From the NCBI GenBank assembly GCA_034927505.1, contig JAYFPY010000031.1, positions 1 to 60,778 on the forward strand: a DNA stretch of 60,778 nucleotides. Direction: 5' to 3'. Under the pieces are notes generated by a model. The model did no database searches. It saw nothing but the letters and a program-made list of their open reading frames with translations, and was not told the DNA's origin. A program made the translations under genes and the position numbers. The stretch is from RUG100 sp034927505. Lineage in GTDB: Bacteria; Bacillota; Clostridia; Peptostreptococcales; Anaerovoracaceae. Of this stretch, positions 53,065-60,431 are shown in pieces; the first letter of the stretch is position 1, and each line of letters begins with the position of its first letter.

Positions 53065-54198
53065 ATGGAAATCAAAAAATTAGGGTTCGGATGTATGAGG
53101 CTGCCTCTCAAAGATGCTGAAAAGCAGGATTCTGTAGATATGGATCAGATGAAAAAAATGGTGGACATCTTTATGAGCAAGGGGTTCTCGTATTTTGATA
53201 CAGCCTGGATGTACCATGACTTCAAGAGCGAAAACTTCCTGAAGGAGGCTCTTGTGGACAGGTATCCGAGAGAGTCCTATCAGGTAGCTGACAAGCTGCC
53301 GATAATGATGATGAAAGACAGCGACGATCCGTCGGAAATATTTGAAAAGCAGCTGGGAAAATGCGGTCTGGATTTTTTTGATGTGTACCTGATACACAAC
53401 ATCAACATAGAAAACTACAAAAAGGCAGAAGGCAGAAACTGCTTTGAGATGGTCAGCAAAAAGAAAGCCGAAGGGAAAGCGGTCAAAATCGGTTTCTCAT
53501 ATCACGCCGATGCAGAGCTGCTGGAAAGAGTTCTGACCGAACATCCCGAGGTGGACGTGGTCCAGCTGCAGCTGAACTATCTCGACTGGAACAATGAAAG
53601 GATACAGTCAGGCAGGTGTTATGATATAGCAAGAGCCCACGGCAAAGAAATCATAGTTATGGAACCGGTAAAAGGAGGTTCTCTTGCAGCGCTTCCTGAG
53701 GATGCGGAAAAAATATTGAATGATGCCGCTCCGCATATGAGTCCGGCTTCATGGGCGATACGTTTTGCGGCCGGTCTGGACGGCGTTATCACAGTCCTTT
53801 CCGGAATGTCCGATCTGGATCAGTTGAAAGACAATCTGTCATACATGGAAGATTTCAAACCGCTTTCCGAAGATGAAAACAAAACTCTCCACAAAACTGT
53901 AGATGAGATAAATTCGTCCATAGCCATCCCATGCACTGCCTGCAGATACTGTGTCAAAGAATGTCCTCAAGAAATAGCGATCCCGGAATTCTTTTCGCTG
54001 TACAACTCAAGAGAGCAGTCCATCGAACAGGACTTCTATGCAGAAAGCGCTTACTACGACGACTATATCCGGACCCACAGCAAGGCGTCCGACTGCATCA
54101 AATGCGGCCGCTGTGAAAAAGCCTGCCCGCAGCATCTAGAGATAATCGCCGGCCTGGAAAAGGTCGCCGAGATCTTCGAACCGAAGAAAGCTGAATAA
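53065..54198 (+). CDS. aldo/keto reductase with C-terminal 4Fe-4S domain, 377 aa
   Basis: An NADPH-type aldo/keto reductase barrel (KLGFGCMRLPLKDAEK, catalytic FSYFDTAWMYHD with Asp and Tyr, DVYLIHNINIENYKK) fused to a ferredoxin-like end with two CxxCxxCxxxCP clusters: CTACRYCVKECP and CIKCGRCEKACP. Such fusions are common in anaerobes and reduce aldehydes or ketones. The start at 53065 (MEIKKLGFG) has AAGGA 8 bases upstream. The MerR-type promoter suggests it responds to reactive carbonyls along with the alcohol dehydrogenase. Confidence 0.92.
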   Translation: MEIKKLGFGCMRLPLKDAEKQDSVDMDQMKKMVDIFMSKGFSYFDTAWMYHDFKSENFLKEALVDRYPRESYQVADKLPIMMMKDSDDPSEIFEKQLGKCGLDFFDVYLIHNINIENYKKAEGRNCFEMVSKKKAEGKAVKIGFSYHADAELLERVLTEHPEVDVVQLQLNYLDWNNERIQSGRCYDIARAHGKEIIVMEPVKGGSLAALPEDAEKILNDAAPHMSPASWAIRFAAGLDGVITVLSGMSDLDQLKDNLSYMEDFKPLSEDENKTLHKTVDEINSSIAIPCTACRYCVKECPQEIAIPEFFSLYNSREQSIEQDFYAESAYYDDYIRTHSKASDCIKCGRCEKACPQHLEIIAGLEKVAEIFEPKKAE

Positions 54199-54210
54199 CA
54201 GAAAAATCAA

Positions 54211-54243
54211 GGGAGCGTATCATTCTGATATGCTCCCATTTTT
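54211..54243. terminator. terminator between the aldo/keto reductase gene and the 163-aa gene
   Basis: GGGAGCGTATCA (54211-54222) pairs with TGATATGCTCCC (54226-54237) with one G-T pair, followed by ATTTTT. It sits between convergent genes. Confidence 0.85.
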
Positions 54244-54261
54244 AATCCTTTGAATATTTTC

Positions 54262-54753
54262 CTATTTTTTTCTTCCAAACAGTCTTTTTGCGATGTTGCC
54301 TGCCGCATCTGCCGCATTGTGTGCCCGCGAAAAATCATCATCGACGCCCGCTTTGATCCTCTTCTCCTTGCTCTTGGCTATGATTTCGGATTCTGCTTCT
54401 GTCTGAGCCATGGACGCCGCGCTTTCAAGTATTTCTTTACCCCATGCTTTTCGACCTTTTTTGTCTTTTACAGTTTCTTTATATCCGTCCTTGACTGCCC
54501 CCAAAGTATCTTTCACTGACATTTTGTCCTGTGGTTTCAGTTTGCATTTCATGCTCAGATCTATGTACTGTTTGTCCAGCCCCATGGCAGTATACTTTTC
54601 CTCGAATTCCATGTACTCTGTACATTCTTCTCCAAGTTTCAAAACAGCCTGCTCAAAAGCATCATACTCTGACTCTATCTCCAACGGTATCTCGTAATAC
54701 TGATTCAATGTATCCAGTTTCAGCTCTGCCGCCTTGTTACCATCACCGCTCAT
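54262..54753 (-). CDS. acidic helical protein of unknown function, 163 aa
   Basis: I do not recognise this protein. It is rich in Glu and Lys, helical and soluble, with LDTLNQYYEIPLEIESEYDA near the start and a basic end (NIAKRLFGRKK). It has GGGAGG 6 bases before the ATG and lies alone between two plus-strand genes, so it is likely real. No catalytic motif seen. Confidence 0.7.
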   Translation of the reverse strand: MSGDGNKAAELKLDTLNQYYEIPLEIESEYDAFEQAVLKLGEECTEYMEFEEKYTAMGLDKQYIDLSMKCKLKPQDKMSVKDTLGAVKDGYKETVKDKKGRKAWGKEILESAASMAQTEAESEIIAKSKEKRIKAGVDDDFSRAHNAADAAGNIAKRLFGRKK

Positions 54754-54865
54754 TTGACACCTCCCAAATAAATACTACTATTCTCTGCAACACCTCTTGG
54801 TATAAGTTTATCATACATACTGTTAACACACAAATATCGTGGTATAATGTTTTTGGAGGTACATT

Positions 54866-55699
54866 ATGAATGGAATCATAGATACAGGCGGCGGCCTGAG
54901 GGGCGCCTTCGGGTCCGGGGTCCTGGACTGGTGCAACAAGAACAATATAAAATTCGATTACTGCATGGGCGTCTCCGCAGGCAGCGGGAACATGGCATCG
55001 TACATTGCCGATCAGCCCGGCAGGAGTCTGCGTTTTTATCTGGACTATCCATCGAGGAAAGAATACATGAGTCTTCAAAACAAGCTGAAGAAAAAATCTT
55101 TTTTTGATATGAATTATATATACTCAGTGCTTACAAACGAGGGCGGCGACGATCCTCTGGACTACGATGCATTTTCTGCAAATCCGGCAGATCTGAAAGT
55201 CGTTTCCACCGATGCGGATACAGGCCTTCCTGTTTATTTCGGCAAGGAAGATTTTTCGAGGAACAACTATTTTCCTTTCAAAGCGTCATCCAATATACCG
55301 ATCCTGTGCGAGGCTTATCCCCACAAGGGGCACCACTATTACGACGGTGCACTCAGCGACCCGGTCCCTTTCAAAAAAGCATTTGACGACGGCTGCGAGA
55401 AAGTCGTTGTCATCCTCTCTCGTCCGAGAGATTACGTACGTACCGGCAAGCAGGATGCAAAGCTGGCGCATATGCTCAGATTCAAATATCCGAAGGCAGC
55501 GAACGCTCTCAAATACAGGTATAAGACATATAATCTGCAGATGAAAGATCTGCTGGAGCACGAAAAGAACGGTTCTGCACTGGTGCTGGCCCCTGACAAC
55601 ATCGACGGTCTGGGCACTCTCACCAAAGATCCGGCTCCTCTGCAGCAGCTGTACTGGAAAGGTTATATGGAAGCCGAAAAAATCGCGGATTTCCTGTAA
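54866..55699 (+). CDS. patatin-like phospholipase, 277 aa
   Basis: A patatin-fold lipid hydrolase of the RssA/YjjU-like bacterial group. The oxyanion loop GGGLRGAFGSGVLD, the nucleophile GVSAGS and the catalytic Asp in YYDGALSDPVP are complete, giving a Ser-Asp dyad. GGAGG lies 6 bases before the ATG and TATAAT lies about 20 bases before that. Substrate and location in the cell are not readable; no signal peptide is seen. Confidence 0.93.
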   Translation: MNGIIDTGGGLRGAFGSGVLDWCNKNNIKFDYCMGVSAGSGNMASYIADQPGRSLRFYLDYPSRKEYMSLQNKLKKKSFFDMNYIYSVLTNEGGDDPLDYDAFSANPADLKVVSTDADTGLPVYFGKEDFSRNNYFPFKASSNIPILCEAYPHKGHHYYDGALSDPVPFKKAFDDGCEKVVVILSRPRDYVRTGKQDAKLAHMLRFKYPKAANALKYRYKTYNLQMKDLLEHEKNGSALVLAPDNIDGLGTLTKDPAPLQQLYWKGYMEAEKIADFL

Positions 55700-56452
55700 T
55701 CAGAGGCTGCTGCCTCGTTCAGAGAACATTTTCAGAGCAGCATCAAAGACCATTTGCGGCTGGGCATCTTCCATGAGACGGTGCCCTCCTTTTGGTACCA
55801 TTGTAACAGGGATCGAAAACTTCTCTGCGAATCGTTTTGCCTTTTCCGGATCGATGGTCGCATCCTTTTCACCGTGGATCATTTCTACTTTGGTTTTCCC
55901 CGGGCGATAGAGTTCAAACAGATCATGACTCAACATGTCATTTACGAACTCAGCTGTTATGGTCAGCGGCTGTTCATAGGACAGCGTCAGACGGCCGTCC
56001 CGGTCTATAGTCTCCCTTTGTACATCTGTCGGATCCATGAAAAGCTCCGGCATATTTACAGCTGCACTGCGAAGGAAAGATTTCGTGCCTGTGTGTTTTT
56101 TCATCGACAGATACAGCAGATCGATATATGCTCCGAAACTGGATGAAAAATACATTATCTCCGCTTTTGGATTTTCCTTGATCATCATCTGCTCTATGGT
56201 CTCAAGATCCGAGATGCAGTTTTCTATACGCAGTCCATCCGGGCCTGCCTTGCTGGCTCCATGGTTGGGGAAATCATAGGCGATCACGCCTATCCCGTGG
56301 TTCGGCATTCCATCCAGCAGCATCTGAGCCGTAGGGCTTTTCAGGCTGCTGCCAAATCCATGGCTTACTATCAGTATTTTTTCTTCATCCCTTATCCTGC
56401 TCATATATGGGATATCATATCCATTTTGTCCGACCGTGTATTTTATTTCCAT
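55700..56452 (-). CDS. alpha/beta hydrolase, 250 aa
   Basis: A single alpha/beta hydrolase domain with the N-terminal HGFGSSLKSP (oxyanion HG), a nucleophile elbow FSSSFGAY (Ser-x-Ser-x-Gly), Asp in IHGEKDATIDPE and His in GGHRLME. It may act as an esterase or lipase. Its GGAGG binding site lies in the 3' arm of the terminator hairpin of the upstream CoA-binding gene. Convergent with the patatin gene, with no gap. Confidence 0.88.
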   Translation of the reverse strand: MEIKYTVGQNGYDIPYMSRIRDEEKILIVSHGFGSSLKSPTAQMLLDGMPNHGIGVIAYDFPNHGASKAGPDGLRIENCISDLETIEQMMIKENPKAEIMYFSSSFGAYIDLLYLSMKKHTGTKSFLRSAAVNMPELFMDPTDVQRETIDRDGRLTLSYEQPLTITAEFVNDMLSHDLFELYRPGKTKVEMIHGEKDATIDPEKAKRFAEKFSIPVTMVPKGGHRLMEDAQPQMVFDAALKMFSERGSSL

Positions 56453-56492
56453 AAAAAAACCTCCGAAAGCATTATATCATACCTTCGGAGGT
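56453..56492 (-). terminator. terminator of the CoA-binding gene, overlapping the next gene's ribosome binding site
   Basis: ACCTCCGAA (56459-56467) pairs with TTCGGAGGT (56484-56492), followed on the minus strand by seven Ts and then the ATG of the hydrolase. The loop contains TATAAT on the minus strand (56471-56476), a possible -10. The GGAGG of the hydrolase is one arm of the stem. Confidence 0.75.
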
Positions 56493-56503
56493 CAGGATCG
56501 TCA

Positions 56504-56860
56504 CTATTTCTTGTATTCACGCAGACCTACCAGCAGGCAGCTTTCCATATACGGAATGTTGTTTGCCTTGAAGTAGTCTGTCAGCTCAGGGCTTTCGGCA
56601 CCGGGCTGTATCACTACAGTTTTGAAATCTTTTTTACACTCTTTCATCAGTTTCAGGCCCTTTGCCGGATTGATGCAGAGATCGATCACATCTATGTCGC
56701 CGTCAACGTCATTTATCGAATCCAGCTCCTTGCCTACGGCGCTGACACTATAGCCATTTTTCAACATTTTTCTTTTGATCTTATGAGCATATTTGTCATC
56801 GTCTATGGTGTTCCCTACAACCACAAAGTTTTTTTGCTCCATTACTTCTTTAAGATCCAT
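56504..56860 (-). CDS. CoA-binding-domain protein (YccU-like), 118 aa
   Basis: A small Rossmann-fold CoA_binding protein. It shows FVVVGNTIDDDKYAHKIKRK, VSAVGKELDSINDVDGDIDV, IDLCINPAKGLKLMKE and TVVIQPGAESPELTDYFK. Related proteins bind CoA or nucleotides without a clear reaction. Single gene with its own terminator. Confidence 0.88.
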   Translation of the reverse strand: MDLKEVMEQKNFVVVGNTIDDDKYAHKIKRKMLKNGYSVSAVGKELDSINDVDGDIDVIDLCINPAKGLKLMKECKKDFKTVVIQPGAESPELTDYFKANNIPYMESCLLVGLREYKK

Positions 56861-56936
56861 TTTTTACCTCCTACAAGCTTAAAATAAGTTATATATGTAT
56901 ATTATAACAAATATTCGGGCAAGTGGGCGATGACTT

Positions 56937-57659
56937 TCATTTTTCTTGGTATTTCTTTTTAAGTGTATCCAATATATCATCCACATTCGATTCTGCTGCA
57001 GCATTAGGATACTCTTTTTCAAATCCAATCAAAATATCCTTTGAAGGTCTTTCATCTGCCATGATTCCGGCATATAACTCCTCATAATCAACAGACATAA
57101 AAGCATTGTCAATAAAATCTTTAGAACTTTCCGGGATATCATCCCACCCGCCGTATAAAACATCCACTGCATCCGAGACACTGTCCATTGTGATCGGCTT
57201 TCTTTTTTTCTGATGCTCATACAGTATCCCTATTATATCCGACAAATCATTTTTATATCGTCTGCCCGAACGCAGTTTCATGGCAATCAAATATTCTGCA
57301 GATACAGTTCGGATCTGCAGCACATTTGAAAACGTCTTGTAATATACTGAAATCTCAGCCAGCTTTGTTGAAAATGATTCTGTACGTGTAAAATCAGAAT
57401 TCAACCAGCCATTGGGCAATCCTAATTTATCACCTACACTGTTGATGGCATCTTTCATAGACGAAGAAGCATGGATGACCGCATCGACATCTGTGGTCAT
57501 ATCGCGAAACCCATAGCTTGCAAGGATCGCTGCTCCACCGATCAAAATTATTTCTGCGGGAACGGAAGTGCCGTTCAATTTTCTATACTCTTTGCCAAGC
57601 TCTTTAAGACAGCTATCCAGGTTTTCTTTTGTAAATACCGTAGACACATCACACAACAT
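56937..57659 (-). CDS. nucleotidyltransferase-like protein (DUF6036 type), 240 aa
   Basis: A protein with a minimal nucleotidyltransferase core: ILIGGAAILASYGFRDMTTD followed by VDAVI, giving the GG-x(n)-TxDxD pattern. The later YLIAMKLRSGRRYKNDLSDI is typical of the DUF6036/AbiEii-like group. The ATG at 57659 has GAGG upstream and overlaps the end of the XRE gene by 11 bases. The pair looks like a toxin (this gene) and antitoxin (XRE gene). Toxicity is inferred from layout and family. Confidence 0.75.
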   Translation of the reverse strand: MLCDVSTVFTKENLDSCLKELGKEYRKLNGTSVPAEIILIGGAAILASYGFRDMTTDVDAVIHASSSMKDAINSVGDKLGLPNGWLNSDFTRTESFSTKLAEISVYYKTFSNVLQIRTVSAEYLIAMKLRSGRRYKNDLSDIIGILYEHQKKRKPITMDSVSDAVDVLYGGWDDIPESSKDFIDNAFMSVDYEELYAGIMADERPSKDILIGFEKEYPNAAAESNVDDILDTLKKKYQEK

Positions 57660-58218
57660 CACATACCTCGCTTTCCACAATGTTAAATCGCATAAACTCC
57701 GGGATCGCTTCTTTCATTGCCATAGACATGACAGAATCGCTTTTTGTCACTGAAGCCAGCGCTAATATGCCTGCCGGCAATAACGGCTCCTGTAATTTTA
57801 ATTTCCTGAGATCATCATATTTGTCACAGAGAGGCACTTGATTTGATTTGCTTATATAATCGAGCATCGCTAAAAGATAAAGACACTCCGGATACCATTT
57901 TCTCTGATAATATTTACTGATGTCGTCATTTTCAAGCACTTCAATTACAAAATCAATATCTCCCAGTTGCTTTAACCTATGACAAACATTACTTTTGAAT
58001 AATTCAAAGCTGCTCCTTTTGACAAAACAAGGTTCAATCAAATCCTCCATGGAAATACCTAATTCCCTGCAGATTTTATAAATCGTTTCCGCAGAACATT
58101 TTTCAAGCTTCGCCTTGCCGCTGCAAATATCATTGACTGTTGTATAAGGTACCCCGCTGTTTTTAGACAAACGATACTTTGTTATATTGCGCTTTGCCAT
58201 CGCTTCATGGATCATCAT
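57649..58218 (-). CDS. XRE-family helix-turn-helix protein, 189 aa
   Basis: The N-terminal 65 residues form an XRE/Cro-type helix-turn-helix (ITKYRLSKNSGVPYTTVNDI, then CSGKAKLEKCSAETIYKICR), followed by a helical domain of unknown type. AGGTG lies 7 bases before the ATG. Its position before the nucleotidyltransferase, with overlap, fits an antitoxin that also represses the operon. Confidence 0.82.
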   Translation of the reverse strand: MMIHEAMAKRNITKYRLSKNSGVPYTTVNDICSGKAKLEKCSAETIYKICRELGISMEDLIEPCFVKRSSFELFKSNVCHRLKQLGDIDFVIEVLENDDISKYYQRKWYPECLYLLAMLDYISKSNQVPLCDKYDDLRKLKLQEPLLPAGILALASVTKSDSVMSMAMKEAIPEFMRFNIVESEVCDVV

Positions 58219-58293
58219 AGTCTTTCACCTGCCTTTGTTACATTATATCGGTCAACCGTTATAATGTCAATGCTGGTATCCCCTGAAATACAC

Positions 58294-58333
58294 CCTTAAC
58301 TTCCAGAGATTTTGACACTCAATACATCATTTG
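58294..58333 (+). repeat. 40-bp dispersed repeat, copy 2
   Basis: Matches 37962-38001 with one difference (G for A). On the minus strand it encodes the last residues NDVLSVKISGS and the stop of the DUF4406-type fragment. Confidence 0.85.
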
Positions 58334-58406
58334 CTGTTTCTCTTACGGCTAGTATTTCCTCATTTGTTTTGTCTTTCATTGGCTGACTAATAAATAACCT
58401 GATCAT
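58296..58406 (-). pseudogene. truncated DUF4406-type gene, 36 aa
   Basis: MIRLFISQPMKDKTNEEILA VRETANDVLSVKISGS. The first half matches the N-terminus of DUF4406 proteins (nucleoside 2-deoxyribosyltransferase-like, common in phages), which normally continue for about 100 residues. The tail NDVLSVKISGS is the 40-bp dispersed repeat, so the gene seems fused or cut at that boundary. AGGAGG lies 4 bases before the ATG. Confidence 0.6.
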
Positions 58407-58481
58407 ACTTCCTCCTATTTTTTTCTGCAATAAAAAGACCCGGGGCCCGAAGGACACCCGAGTACGTTCCAATATTATTCG

Positions 58482-58712
58482 TTACAACAATGTAACCTCA
58501 TCACAAATGTCATTGATCGATTTGCCGTCAATGACAGGGTCTGACATAAGTGCATTAACACTAGAATACTCTTTGTCAATATTTTTATAACCCAAAAGAA
58601 ACACCCAGTTGCTATTACCGTCTGAACGTGGATCAATAAAAATATCATTGTCCTTATATACTAGGCTCACATCTCCTATATCTATTAAGTTAGTTATCTC
58701 TGTTTTTTTCAT
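58482..58712 (-). CDS. small acidic protein, candidate immunity protein for the MuF fusion, 76 aa
   Basis: A short, strongly acidic protein (MKKTEITNLIDIGDVSLVYK ... INDICDEVTLL) with no match I can name. It starts inside the 3' end of the MuF gene (4-base overlap). Placement of a tiny acidic gene directly after a capsid protein with an extra C-terminal domain is how immunity genes are arranged after polymorphic toxins. The immunity role is inferred. Confidence 0.7.
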   Translation of the reverse strand: MKKTEITNLIDIGDVSLVYKDNDIFIDPRSDGNSNWVFLLGYKNIDKEYSSVNALMSDPVIDGKSINDICDEVTLL

Positions 58713-60214
58713 AGCAAATCACGTATCCATTTCTTTTCGATATCTCTTAATTCTCTTGTAATACGGTCTATCCTCTTGCCGGTTTTTTTGTCCCATACAT
58801 ACCTATGCGAATGCTCTCCATTTTTTCCGTATGGGTGTTTTTTGGGCCTGTTATGATGTCTCGAATGTAACTCTAAAAGTTTATAGCCTTCTTTATCGTA
58901 CATTACCCTGTCTATCTGAGAACCGCCACCTTTATACTCTTTTTTAGTCTCAACCACAGCAAAAGGTTTATACTTACGAGGAACACTGAAATGCCCTCTC
59001 CATTTCCAGTCATCAGTTATTACAATGGTTCCGTCTTTATTATAGTGGAATTTGCTGTATTTTTCAATCTCTTTCTTCACCGTCCAAGAAGCCTTCTGAG
59101 CAATGCTCCTGCCAAACTCCGGATATGCCTGAGTGCGGTCCATCTTGGCTCTCATTTTCGCTGTCTTGCTGAAATCTCTGTACTTGTTCACCTGCTGATT
59201 CAGTTTTATGCTCTTGGCCGTCATGAGATCCTTATCGCCCAGACCGTCTGCAGCTGCTATCTCTCTTTTGGTCTTACGTATATCTGTCTCCATTCGCCGT
59301 TGTTCCTGCGTAGCCTCATAGTGAGAAAAGCTCTTGCCATCATATCTGAATGGTGGTGGATCTATGTTTTCAAGCTGTTCATCTGTATAATTCCTCTCCG
59401 ATATCCCCGGGAAAAAAGCAAAATAGCTATGCCTGCAGTTCCAACCTCCTAGGCCGGGCCCCGTACCGTATCCTGTGATACTTTCAAAGTCCGGATATCC
59501 ATCTTCCGCGCCACCCACATGGAACACTCTGCCCTGCCATATCTGATGCGACGGTCGCGCGCCCATATGAGCCGTAGTCTCTACATATTCGGCACCTAGC
59601 TGATCCATGATCGAGTCAGTCATCCTAAGGTTCATCTGATTGACCCCTGTAAGGATCGCCCGTCTTGCCGCTACGTCTACTCTGTTCTTATGCCCGGATG
59701 CATAATCTACAAACGTAAGCCCGTTATCCGTCATTTTCTTTGTGGCCATTCTAACGGCAGTCTTGTAATCTACAGCTCCCGTGCTCGCTTGGAACAAAGC
59801 TAGGTCAAGAGTATCCTGATAAAACTGTGTTATAGGTTTAAAAAGGTATTTACCTCCCTGCAGATATGTGAACCCCATAGATCCGATAAAATTATACATG
59901 TCTTTCTTCGTCTGCCTCAATCCGGCTTTCTTATAAATCACATTATCCAACTCGATAGACTTATCGATCGTTTCTCTTATCGTTCTGTCTATATCATCTA
60001 TCGCTGCTTGCGTTGTCTTGTTGATAGCCTTCTCGATTTCTTTGATTGAGGTTCCTATGCCGGCTGCTCTTCCTATCTGGTGTAGTGCGGTATCAGTAAG
60101 CTCTCCCTGCTTAGCAAGTCTTCTTGCAATATCATATATCAAAAAATCTTCCAGATCCTGCAAAAGTTCTACCACATTCTCCGGAAGCGCCTTCAATTGT
60201 TCTGGAGTCAGCAT
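58709..60214 (-). CDS. MuF-type phage minor capsid protein with an additional C-terminal domain, 501 aa
   Basis: Residues 1-370 match phage minor capsid protein 2 (MuF-like), which sits at the portal inside the head. Marks are RVDVAARRAILTGVNQMNLR, HMGARPSHQIWQGRVFHVGG and GLGGWNCRHSYFAFFPGISE. Residues 386-501 form a distinct C-terminal domain rich in His and basic residues (GHFSVPRKYKPFAVVE; LELHSRHHNRPKKHPYG; GEHSHRYVWDKKTGKRIDR), with His450, 453, 454, 460, 468 and 470 as candidate catalytic or metal residues. Fusions of MuF to polymorphic toxin domains are known in Firmicutes prophages, but I cannot match this tail to a named toxin family. The start at 60214 has AGGTG 7 bases upstream. 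No other head gene is in the window. Confidence 0.85.
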   Translation of the reverse strand: MLTPEQLKALPENVVELLQDLEDFLIYDIARRLAKQGELTDTALHQIGRAAGIGTSIKEIEKAINKTTQAAIDDIDRTIRETIDKSIELDNVIYKKAGLRQTKKDMYNFIGSMGFTYLQGGKYLFKPITQFYQDTLDLALFQASTGAVDYKTAVRMATKKMTDNGLTFVDYASGHKNRVDVAARRAILTGVNQMNLRMTDSIMDQLGAEYVETTAHMGARPSHQIWQGRVFHVGGAEDGYPDFESITGYGTGPGLGGWNCRHSYFAFFPGISERNYTDEQLENIDPPPFRYDGKSFSHYEATQEQRRMETDIRKTKREIAAADGLGDKDLMTAKSIKLNQQVNKYRDFSKTAKMRAKMDRTQAYPEFGRSIAQKASWTVKKEIEKYSKFHYNKDGTIVITDDWKWRGHFSVPRKYKPFAVVETKKEYKGGGSQIDRVMYDKEGYKLLELHSRHHNRPKKHPYGKNGEHSHRYVWDKKTGKRIDRITRELRDIEKKWIRDLL

Positions 60215-60243
60215 ATGTCGTCACCTACTCTTCCTCTGGCTTA

Positions 60244-60408
60244 AACGGAACAGAGATTACAATAATATCTACCGGAGATGATGATGATTACATATCGCTT
60301 ACAGATATAGCCAGAAAACGAAATCCTGTTGAACCAAAAGACGTTGTGAAAAATTGGATGATAAACACATCCACCATTGAATTCTTAGGTTTGTGGGAGG
60401 CAGTGAAC
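60244..60408 (+). pseudogene. fragment of a KilA-N domain gene
   Basis: Fifty-five codons read NGTEITIISTGDDDDYISLT, DIARKRNPVEPKDVVKNWMI and NTSTIEFLGLWEAVN, the N-terminal half of the KilA-N domain of phage regulators. The start codon is missing: the 5' side joins the end of a minus-strand portal-like tail. The 3' side runs into the right end of the IS200/IS605 element. The rest may lie beyond that element, outside the window. Confidence 0.8.
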
Positions 60409-60431
60409 TACCCAGGGCTAAAGCACCTGGG
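60408..60431. mobile_element. right end of an IS200/IS605-type element
   Basis: CCCAGG (60411-60416) pairs with CCTGGG (60426-60431) around GCTAAAGCA. Short hairpins of this kind near the end of tnpB are the transposase-recognition structure in IS200/IS605 elements. It marks the border between the KilA-N fragment and the TnpB gene. Confidence 0.55.
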
